NCBI RefSeq assembly: GCF_000219625.1
Contig: NC_018217.1
Coordinates: forward strand, 3,720,001 to 3,784,000
Direction of reading: 5' to 3'
Length of the DNA: 64,000 nucleotides
Source of the DNA: Zymoseptoria tritici IPO323
Taxonomy: Eukaryota > Ascomycota > Dothideomycetes > Mycosphaerellales > Mycosphaerellaceae
The notes under the pieces are model-generated. The model searched no databases. It was not told the origin of the DNA and saw nothing but the letters and a program-made list of their open reading frames with translations. This document shows positions 11,465 to 19,448 of this stretch, one piece after another (position 1 is the stretch's first letter; every line of letters begins with the position of its first letter). The translations under genes and the position numbers were made by a program.

Positions 11465-13636
11465 ATGGACAACAGATCGCCACAGCGTCAGGAGCCGACC
11501 CTGGAGCAGGCACTCAATTCACTCGGACGGAAGACGTATCGCATAGAGCAGCTGGAAGCTGAAAATGCAGCTTTGCGTGCCCAGCTGGCAGCGCAGACGA
11601 CTCCAGCACCTTCAGACCGGAATTCTTCATCAACACAGACTATCGAGAATGCCGGAGTGCCGGTCTCTCGATGGAACGACCTTGTCAAATCGTATACCGA
11701 ATTGCAAGGCAAATGTGCGAAACTGAAGGCGCAAAATCTGGATTTAGAGGAGAAATGCAGAAAGTACAAGAAATCCGTCAAAGACTGGAAGGACTATCTT
11801 CAATCAAGGCGTCTGCTTCCCGAAGATGGTGCAACCGGAGCGCCCGCAATGGTGCAAGCCTCTACCGACGAAGCACGGCCAGAAGACGCACCTGGCGGCA
11901 CTGAAGGGTCCCCAAGAGCTGAAAGGACCGAGGACCGCATGACCATGAACGACACCACGGTTGGTAATGAGAACACGACTCACGACGGCACGGAGCTGCC
12001 ATCAAGCCCACCGATCAACGGAATTCTGCCGGAGCGTATGACGTCTCAGATTGCCGTCCATCTGCCGACAGCGTCACACTCAAGAGTCACATCCAGCCAA
12101 ACGACAGTCGATGATGGTGTGGAGGATGCCGAACAAGAAACCTCCGTCTTGACCGTGAAAGCTGAGCCATCAAGTGACGGGCCCATTGTAATCTCGACTC
12201 GATGCTTGAAAAGAAAGCTCGATTCTCGAGAGTCCCCTCGACGACGAATCAAACGGGATCCGCAGTCATCGCCCGGCGGGTCCATCCATATATCCCAGGA
12301 ACCAGAAAGTCCACAAGGAACACCAGCGCGTTCAATGCATCCCGAGACCTCCGATCTCGACGCGCTCGGTGCTCCAATCACCACACCGCGGCGGCCCAGA
12401 CGTGTCAGTGCACTTCGGCAGCGAGCGACCTCCGAGGAGGGGACTAGACATGTACCGGTCTTGCGGAGGCAAGCGTCATCACTTTCCGAAGGAGACGCTG
12501 ATCAACAGAGTGGAGACAACTCGCTTCCGACCGTCAAATCTCACCGACAGGTCCAGACTAGCACGATTAATGTCGGGTCGCGGGGCTCAGGAGATGTGGA
12601 AAGCAGGGTCTTGCAACACCCTAATGCGGACGCTCTGCGTCCGATCAGTGGCAACGTGGCCAGGCTTCAGCCAGTCAATGCTGCATCCGCCGGCTTCAAG
12701 CAGAGTGGATCTCGTCGAAAAGCAGACAAGAATAAGCATCTTTTGTTCTCGGAGGACGGCGAGGATGAGAGCAGTCAGCAACCGGCCAAGCAGAAGGACA
12801 AAGCGTTTACACCACCAGCTGAGGTGCGACAACGACTCGAAGATCTGCTTAATAATGGTCCGTCACCGAAGCAAAACACGCCTCTTCAGCTGCCGCCGCG
12901 GCAGGACCGTCTGATGCGTCAGCGAGCCCAGCTACCCGCCCAACTTGTCACACCCGCGAGCACCGTAAAGAAGTTGTCGCCAGTGAAGAAGATCTCACCA
13001 GTCAAGGAAGTCTCGCCGGTGAAGAGGACATCCCCAGTAAAGAGAGCATCACCAGTGAAAAGGACAGAGAGGCTCCGCGTGCCACAAGACTCACCACCGC
13101 CCGTGCGGCCCGAAGATGAACCTCTCCGTATCCGGCCCATGGAGACCCTCGGACTATCAGACTTCCGCATCAATCCCGCCTACATGGGCACGACATTTGC
13201 CTTCGCCGATCCCATCCGCGGCAAAGAACAACGCAGAGCTCTACCCGTCTGCAACCAACCTGGCTGTTCCTGCTCCTCCCTCCGCACCACAATCCGTATG
13301 GGCGGCACCGCGCTCTCCGGCAAATCAGACGCCGGCGCTCTGGAAGCCTATTTCGGCGAAGACTGGACGAGTATTATCGGCGGCTACAACGCTGTTGATC
13401 GCAAGGAGATTCTCATCCAAGCTCACGCGCATTGCTTTGCGAATGCGCATGGTAAGCATCGTCAGGCGTTTGAGAGGAGGGCTACGCCGCCGGGGTATTG
13501 GAGGACGGAGTTTCCGACTACGCAGGAGCAGAGGGAGGATCATGAGATTGCGGATCAGAGGGCAAGGAAGGCTGTTGAGGAGAGGTATCGCGAGGCGATG
13601 AGGACGGGTGGGAGGTGGAAGTTTAGGGATGAGTAG
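11465..13636 (+). CDS. sae2: DNA-end resection factor, Sae2/Ctp1/CtIP family
   Basis: A single exon encodes 723 aa. The N-terminus has a coiled coil (residues about 10-40 and 70-115) expected to mediate oligomerisation. A long disordered region follows, and the C-terminus carries the family signature: CNQPGCSCSS, then ATPPGYWRTEFPTTQEQ, matching the conserved Sae2/Ctp1/CtIP C-terminal domain that stimulates Mre11-Rad50 nuclease. Residues near 505-534 form five perfect SPVK hexapeptide units, each fitting the full CDK consensus S-P-x-K. Family members are known to be switched on by CDK, so this tract is a likely regulatory platform (inference). ATG 11465 opens the coiled coil; no intron is apparent. 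Confidence 0.9.
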   Translation: MDNRSPQRQEPTLEQALNSLGRKTYRIEQLEAENAALRAQLAAQTTPAPSDRNSSSTQTIENAGVPVSRWNDLVKSYTELQGKCAKLKAQNLDLEEKCRKYKKSVKDWKDYLQSRRLLPEDGATGAPAMVQASTDEARPEDAPGGTEGSPRAERTEDRMTMNDTTVGNENTTHDGTELPSSPPINGILPERMTSQIAVHLPTASHSRVTSSQTTVDDGVEDAEQETSVLTVKAEPSSDGPIVISTRCLKRKLDSRESPRRRIKRDPQSSPGGSIHISQEPESPQGTPARSMHPETSDLDALGAPITTPRRPRRVSALRQRATSEEGTRHVPVLRRQASSLSEGDADQQSGDNSLPTVKSHRQVQTSTINVGSRGSGDVESRVLQHPNADALRPISGNVARLQPVNAASAGFKQSGSRRKADKNKHLLFSEDGEDESSQQPAKQKDKAFTPPAEVRQRLEDLLNNGPSPKQNTPLQLPPRQDRLMRQRAQLPAQLVTPASTVKKLSPVKKISPVKEVSPVKRTSPVKRASPVKRTERLRVPQDSPPPVRPEDEPLRIRPMETLGLSDFRINPAYMGTTFAFADPIRGKEQRRALPVCNQPGCSCSSLRTTIRMGGTALSGKSDAGALEAYFGEDWTSIIGGYNAVDRKEILIQAHAHCFANAHGKHRQAFERRATPPGYWRTEFPTTQEQREDHEIADQRARKAVEERYREAMRTGGRWKFRDE
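12977..13066 (+). repeat. Five-copy 18-bp repeat encoding SPVK hexapeptides
   Basis: Five in-phase 18-nt units each encode S-P-V-K plus two variable residues (KI, EV, RT, RA, RT). Third-codon positions differ between units while the SPVK core is constant, which suggests that the amino acids are under selection rather than being fresh slippage. Confidence 0.9.
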
Positions 13637-14323
13637 TGTGGGAAGCATTGTTATTTGAGGAAGGGAGGAGTTGATCATATGACATGTATGGTATGTTTAC
13701 TAGCGTACAGCACTATCAAGGAGAATCTTCAGCACTACAATGGCTTTCACTCGCTTTCGATGGATGGAATCCTTACTAGCGTGAGCAGGCACTGTAGCTG
13801 GAGACCAAGCACTTGAGGAAAACGCAGTGTGTCCCGGCTCGCAGGTAACGTCGATAACGCAGAAGAGGACAGCACCCGACGAGACATCGGGGACGCCCAC
13901 TTCCACCGTGTGCGCGGCCTTGTTCTCACAGCACTGACGTTTCAATTCACTCGACGAGTGTCCGCAGCGACACCAATGGACTCACAAGCCGGCCACCTCT
14001 TCGACCTCCAACGCGGTAGTGCTGGTCTTCGACGGGAAAAGGATGTTGGAGATCATCCAAGTGATAGCATCCTCACACTTCATATCGAGGGATCTGACCA
14101 CGCTCTTCTGCATCGCGAAGCAGCGGTCTCCGGGAGGGAGAGCAGAGTATATGCAAAAGACACCGCAGCTCTTGCACGAAGGTGCCTCGTGGAATGGGGT
14201 TTGGATCAAGAAGCCGTACGATTTTTTCTGCCGTTAAGGTATCATTGCCCATGTGAGCCGCTAACATACACGCTGATCATCGTGAATCGCACATTCGCCC
14301 ACCATGAGCTTCCATCACAGCCG
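13637..14323. other. Convergent intergenic region; possible Cys-rich minus-strand remnant
   Basis: No gene is supported with confidence. On the minus strand, 14209-13700 is one frame interrupted only by TGA at 13981-13979. It is rich in Cys pairs (SCKSCGVFC, HWCRCGH, KRQCCENK), which could be a zinc-binding small protein, a decayed gene, or an unrecognised intron. The start ATG 14209 is weakly supported. Confidence 0.3.
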
Positions 14324-15283
14324 TCACCTCTGCGCCATCCACCGTTCCAGCTGCTCCAACCTCCCTCTCAACGCCTCCGCCTCCGCCTTCAATGCATAAT
14401 TCTCCTGCCCCAGCGCGCCAATATGCTCAATCGCACCCGTCAGAATCTCGCATTTACTCGGCTTCAACCCAGCGGGCTCTCCTCCCTTGCCATTCACCGC
14501 CCCGCTCCGCGCTGCCAGCTCGGGCACCGTCTGCCGCAAACGATCGAGGTGTGCGTTCAGATTCTCTCTATATCGCCTCTCCACGGCTGTGTGTGGGATT
14601 CGTGCACGTTTGCGGTTGCGAGAGGAGGTTTTTGGGTCGGAGGCGGAGGGAAAGTAGTCGTCGTCTTCTCCGTCGTCGGAAGGGGAGCGTTTGATTGGTG
14701 GGGAGTGGAGTGGTCGTTGAGGGATTGTGTCGGGTGCTGTGACTGCGCGAGCGATGCCGGGACGTTTTGGTGCGGACTTGAAGATGGGTTGGACATATTG
14801 GGATGAGGGTGATTGGTCGCCGAAGGAGCTGCGAGGGCTGTTCGTGTCGGAGGGGTCATGTCCGTGGGTGGATGGTAGGGTGAGGTGGTTGGAGGTATGT
14901 CGAATGGTGTAGCCTTCGTCGATGTTTGATGGGAATGTGCCGGTTGATGGCGTGCCCAGTTCCATGTCGGAAGCCCATGCAGCATCAGGTGGAAATGCGA
15001 GGCGCGGCGAGACGAGCGCATGCGAGATACGTTGCTGACCGCTGGTGAAGGGCGTGTTGTAGGTTCCTGCTTCTGATTGTTGAAACATGCGAAGGTCGGT
15101 CTCGAGCATGCCGTGGGTCATAACGGGCATGTTGTTGGAACCATCGTGCCAGTTATTCGATGGCAGCGGCATCTGCTGGGGATATGAGCGGCGCCATGCA
15201 TCGTTGGCGTAGTGGTCGGACATCTGAATCTGATCAAACGGCGGCTGAAAGTAGTGCACGCCTGCAGAGCGGACTGCGGTCAT
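14324..15283 (-). CDS. bHLH transcription factor with SREBP-type basic region
   Basis: The single exon encodes 319 aa. A long disordered N-terminus (Gln/Pro/Ser-rich) leads to a basic region and helix-loop-helix at about residues 230-300: HTAVERRYRENLNAHLDRLR, loop, then KPSKCEILTGAIEHIGALGQ. The helix continues as a leucine-zipper-like tail to the end. Tyr in ERRYR, where most bHLH proteins have Arg, is the mark of the SREBP class. No transmembrane segments follow, so it would not be membrane-tethered; fungal SrbB-like factors are similar in plan (family knowledge, not proven here). It would bind E-box/SRE-like DNA as a dimer. Confidence 0.9.
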   Translation of the reverse strand: MTAVRSAGVHYFQPPFDQIQMSDHYANDAWRRSYPQQMPLPSNNWHDGSNNMPVMTHGMLETDLRMFQQSEAGTYNTPFTSGQQRISHALVSPRLAFPPDAAWASDMELGTPSTGTFPSNIDEGYTIRHTSNHLTLPSTHGHDPSDTNSPRSSFGDQSPSSQYVQPIFKSAPKRPGIARAVTAPDTIPQRPLHSPPIKRSPSDDGEDDDYFPSASDPKTSSRNRKRARIPHTAVERRYRENLNAHLDRLRQTVPELAARSGAVNGKGGEPAGLKPSKCEILTGAIEHIGALGQENYALKAEAEALRGRLEQLERWMAQR

Positions 15284-17474
15284 CGAACAGAGTCTTCAGG
15301 TTTGGCTTTGTTGTTGTGTGATGATCTTCTTTTTCGCCGACAGCTGTGTGTGAATTTAAAGCGGGAGGTAGAAGGTGTGTGGATGTCGAGTTGCAGTCAA
15401 TGTGTATCGTTATCAATGCTGCTCTCTCTATGTGATGTTGACTTGGAATCAAGAGACGATGGGTGGTTGTATCTCTTACAGAAGGACAGGATGGTAAGGA
15501 GCAGAAAGAAATGGGAGAAGTCCCGGCGCAGTGGTCCTTCCTCTTCTAATGAGGAGCTGAGCGTCCGGCCCTGCATTACGTTCGGAGCAGCGACCGCGCA
15601 GGAGCTGGACAGAGCTCAAGGTTATGCCCTATGGCAGGTTACTCTTAAGCGAAGAGGCGTTCGAGGCTTGAGGTACACGATACGGTACGGCGATACCGGT
15701 GCAGACGCCGTGGCCCAAACCGAATGCTAGCCTGCTCCAAGGCAACCTTATTGCATTGGCAGAAAATCGCCAGAAGTCCGCCGTGCGCATCAGGCTCAGA
15801 CGGCTGTACTGTTGCCTCAATCGTTGCCATTGTCCATAGCCTCCGAGTCTCCGACGGCATTGTGATGTATTAGTATTCCGAGGCAGACTACTGTATACTT
15901 TCGTTAGCGTTGCCACTATTCGCTATCTCAGCTGCTCCCAGAAAAGGTTGTTGTCAATGTCGATTCGCTAGACGAGCTGGAACTGCGAACTCGGCACCGA
16001 TGCCAGTTATGGGTTAATACTGATGCTAATACTTCCGTTCTTCTGCTCAAAGTGCACACTCCAAGCCACTGCAGGCCAAACCGTGCCGCGCAGGTTGAGC
16101 GGTCTCACGGAGGTAGTTGGCGGTAAGGGAAAAGGCGTTTGCGGCTTGGACCCTTGAGAAAAGTCGTTGCTCGGGGCAAGCCACCGCGAGGAGTTGCGAG
16201 GTATAGGAAGGGCGTGGAGGCAGCCAAAGTGAAAGCAAGACTCGTACTCGGTTAGTCACCGCCAGTGAAAAGATAGACGGCAGCTTGTGTAGCGAGCCGG
16301 CGGTTTTTGGCGTTTTCTTGGATGAGTACCAGCGGTGTGCGACTGGCTGAATCTTTCGGAAGGGGCTGACATCCGCCGGCGTCCCGTCAAAATGGTACAA
16401 GATTCGGCGAGGGACACGTGCGCAGCAGAAGCGCTACACATCAGCCTTGTCGCTTCATTCGGGGTCTCCGAACGCCATCGGGGCAGCCTTCAGAACGCCT
16501 CTCTCCATTAAGGCGACATCGGCTGAGGCTCGAGGATTGACCGTGACCGGCCAAGTTCAGCAGTCCAGCGCGAGTGAATAGATTCCAGCGACGACAGCCA
16601 GCCATGAGAAAGAGGACCTTGCATGCTTGCGAGGTACGGGCGGGGAAAAGCGGTTCAGACTGAGATGGCAAGATGAGACCCACACCATGCGCGAAAGCAC
16701 CGCTTAGGATACACTGCTCTCATTGGCGACTCGATGCTCTGCCGACCTCCGTCCATTGCCTGTTTACGGGAAGGCGCTGAAGTCTATTCAGGTTTATCAG
16801 CAGGCGGAAGAGTTTTCTCCATACCTCCAGCGTCCGGTGCCAAGTTTCCTCGACGGCGCCCAGACCGCCGAATGCGGAGTGTGTGCGCCTGTGAGCTGGA
16901 CCGCTCCGGGACAGCGCGATAGAACAAGGATGGAAGGCTGGCGATACGGCTTGCATGCCACGTGGTCGCGTCGGCGTGGAAGCCATCAACGCCTTCGTGA
17001 AAGATTCGAAGTTCATCACCACCCCGCCGAGGCTTGCTCAGCTTTGAATCGGGAAGCTTGCCGCTTTACTGTGCTCTCATCCGACACTACAGCCTGGTCT
17101 CAGACTGACGAGAAATATGCTTTAGAGAGCAGCATCCGACACATGATAGTAGAGCGTATTTCGAGTAGGATCAGTGGTGGTGCGGAAAGTGTATCTGCAG
17201 TTTGGCCGGCGTAGCGGAATCGCGGGACCCAGCAGTCCTGAACCCATTCTGATGAGACGGCAACATGCTTGTATAACCCACCATCAAGTTGCAGAGCAAA
17301 ATGTTGCTGTACTGGACAAGGAACGTCAGATGAAATCAATACTTCGTCAATCGTACGTAGACCTGTCCAATTACAGCAGTCCTGTCTCCTGTGCTCCTGG
17401 CAATTTCGGCGACTCCGAAAGCCACGCTTGAAGTCCAACAACACTCATGAAAGCAAACGCAATCTCGTATATCA
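15284..17474. other. 2.2-kb intergenic region with no supported gene
   Basis: Reading frames up to about 170 codons occur on both strands, but none shows a domain, signal peptide or coherent splice pattern. Base composition is like that of the genes around it rather than like the AT-rich transposon that follows. Confidence 0.4.
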
Positions 17475-17882
17475 TCAATTGTTGATAGAAACAATCTGGT
17501 CTTGCTCGATCAAGACGTTGTGCTCTTGGCCCATGGCTTGCACGCTTTCAAGGACCTTGGCCGGGACCTTGGCTGCGAAGCCCATGATCAAGCTGTATTC
17601 ATGAGTGATGACTCCGCCCTGTGCCATGAATGTTAGCGCCGTGCGTGTATCCCGGCGGATCTGATCGAAATGCATACCGCGTCGAGGATGGCTTTCTTGG
17701 CTCCTTCCAGGACAGAGGCGGGAGTGTTGCTGCGAAGGAGTCAGCGCTCATGAAGTCTTGTTGGATTGCTATCCCTGTGCAGCTCACTTGGGGTATGAGA
17801 TGATCACTTGTTGAGTCTGATCCTTTGCCATGGCGCCGGCGGCTAATCCGAGGACGAGGAGCGGAGCAAGAGAGAACTTCAT
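17475..17882 (-). CDS. Small secreted I9-type peptidase-inhibitor-like protein
   Basis: Three exons (17882-17788, 17729-17678, 17618-17475) with 58- and 59-nt introns encode 96 aa. A signal peptide (MKFSLAPLLVLGLAAGAMA) precedes a mature domain of about 77 residues beginning KDQTQQVIISYPN. The fold signature is that of the inhibitor I9 family (subtilisin propeptide / proteinase B inhibitor): beta-strand VIISYP, helix SVLEGAKKAILDAGG, strand VITHEYSLIMGFAAKVP, helix and C-terminal strand HNVLIEQDQIVSIN. Stand-alone I9 proteins inhibit subtilisin-like proteases. The fungal vacuolar inhibitor is cytosolic, whereas this one has a secretion signal. The start codon lies 173 bp from the Copia element, which has inserted into its upstream region. 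Confidence 0.85.
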
Positions 17883-18049
17883 TACTGAGATATCGAGTAC
17901 ACTGTAGTCTTGAATGCTGGTAGGAGTAGATGTGTGTATTGGTCCAGCGGTATGTTTGTGTCGTGTGATTAGGTATGTTGTGTCTGGTGTCGTCGCATTC
18001 ACTGCCTGCAAGGAACCGGTATGCAGCCCCTGACGTAAGCAGTCACGTG

Positions 18050-18054
18050 CCGGG
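18050..18054. other. Target-site duplication, left copy (ccggg)
   Basis: The five bases ccggg precede the first base of the left LTR and are repeated at 24413-24417 right after the other LTR. This is the usual 5-bp product of Copia-type integration and shows that the element's ends are intact. Confidence 0.9.
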
Positions 18055-18225
18055 TGTTGTGATTGGACTCAAGCTAAGTGGAAGAAGACCTCTGATTAGC
18101 AGGTATATATTGTTATGCAGAGAGAATCTCAAGTGTAAGATTCTCACTTTAGCTATCTATGTGTAGGAATGCCTTAGCACTAGTTACGTGCACTTTACTA
18201 ATAGTTAGTCTAATAATCCATAACA
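18055..18225 (-). repeat. Left LTR (3' LTR of the element)
   Basis: The 171-bp LTR starts tgttg and ends taaca, where the partner LTR ends caaca. It differs from the right LTR at 15 positions, all transitions. At the first five differences this copy keeps C/G; at the last ten it carries T/A. Confidence 0.95.
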
Positions 18226-18232
18226 CTCCCCT
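18226..18232 (-). other. Polypurine tract of the Copia element
   Basis: Read on the minus strand, aggggag directly abuts the 3' LTR. This is where plus-strand DNA synthesis would be primed, and it fixes the element's orientation. Confidence 0.75.
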
Positions 18233-19301
18233 ATTAGCAGCTGCATTATTACGAGCTGTTTGTTACCTAATTATAGCAGGTATTTACCTACTACGTAGCT
18301 AATGCTCGGCTTCAGCTTAATAAAAAGCATCTTCTTCTAGCTTTTTTATTCCTCTACTTTACAATCTATACCTCTTATCCATTTAGCTAATTTATTAGCT
18401 AATCTATTATCTATCCCTTACAGCTATTAACAACACAATCTACATTACTAGCTATAGCTTCTAGAAGAAGAGCAGCTTTCTCTGTCCCTAGGAAAACCTT
18501 CTAGCAAGTTATCGATAAAGCAAGAGCTATTAGCAGTAGAGATCTCCTATAGATCTACAAAGATAGTTCTGTAGCACATTAGACTATACATTAACTTATT
18601 AGAGGAGAGATAAACAGACACTACAATAGAGTAAATGTTAGGGCTTAGGGTCCCTTCTCTTTTGTAGCTTGCTTTAATAGGTTTATAGCTAAGCTTAATA
18701 AGGATCTCCTTACTACAGACCTTATTAACATAGTAATAGAGGAGCTGTACAACCTAAGGGAGTAGGCCTTCCTAGTAGAAAACTACCCTAGTCTAACAAC
18801 TCCTAATCCTTAGGGATTTGTGTTGTGCTATAACTAGACTCCTCTTAGCCAAATGTTAAGCTCTAACAAGGCAGAGATAAAGCAGTAGTTAGTAGCATAG
18901 CATCCTATGTATGTTCTCCTTAAAATCCCTTCTTCCCTAATAGAAACTAACATTCTCCTAGGCTTTAAATTAAGATTCTAGGGGAATTAGCTTAGTCTTT
19001 TAGTAGTAGTTCTAGGGGGGCAGGCTATAGGTTCTAGGACATACTCTAATACTTTTAGGTTTTTATAGAAAAGTTTTCCTTTAGCTAGGTGTTTTTCTTA
19101 TAGTTTCTTAGATGCTTTTGTAGAGGTGTATAGTTGCCTCCTTTCCTTTGTATAGATAAGAATAAAATAAGTGTTCTAAGTGTTGTGCTTCTTAGTTTTG
19201 TAACAAATAAAATAGTGTAATTCTAGGGAGGGAATCCTTCTTAGGTAGGAATGCAGGTACTAAGGCATAAATTTGAGAGCAATTTCCCTCTTCTTATTAA
19301 G
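18233..19301. other. 1.07-kb AT-rich stretch between pol end and 3' LTR, no coding identity
   Basis: This part of the element lies beyond the end of pol and the tRNA-like sequence. It is as RIP-altered as the rest, and I cannot recognise any protein motif in it. Copia elements usually have little sequence between pol and the polypurine tract, so it may be extra cargo or a decayed insertion. Confidence 0.5.
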
Positions 19302-19373
19302 GGCTAGTTAGTCTAGTAGTATAATTTCTAACTACAAATCAGAAGGTTACAGGTTCAATTCCTGTATCAGCCT
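19302..19373 (+). tRNA. tRNA-Cys-like gene, RIP-mutated, inside the Copia element
   Basis: A full 72-nt cloverleaf can be drawn. The acceptor is GGCTAGT with ATCAGCC (one A-C mismatch), T8-A9 are present, and the D arm has an A-box-like TAGTCTAGTAG. The anticodon arm is TCTAA-CTACAAA-TCAGA, the variable loop has five bases, and the T arm is ACAGG-TTCAATT-CCTGT (perfect stem, B box). The discriminator base is T, as expected of tRNA-Cys. The anticodon reads ACA now; GCA (Cys) is one TpG-to-TpA step back. It lies on the strand opposite the element, about 75 bp past the end of pol. It is probably a pseudogene. Confidence 0.75.
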
Positions 19374-19448
19374 CTTATTTCGTGCGACTATGTTAGGATG
19401 TGTTCCTCTTATGCTCGCACGAGATGCTCCTTTTAGTAGACGCCTATA

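Noticed and set aside
13829..14806. 325-codon plus-strand frame
   Set aside because: Its second half is antisense to the bHLH gene and its first half has no domain; composition effect.
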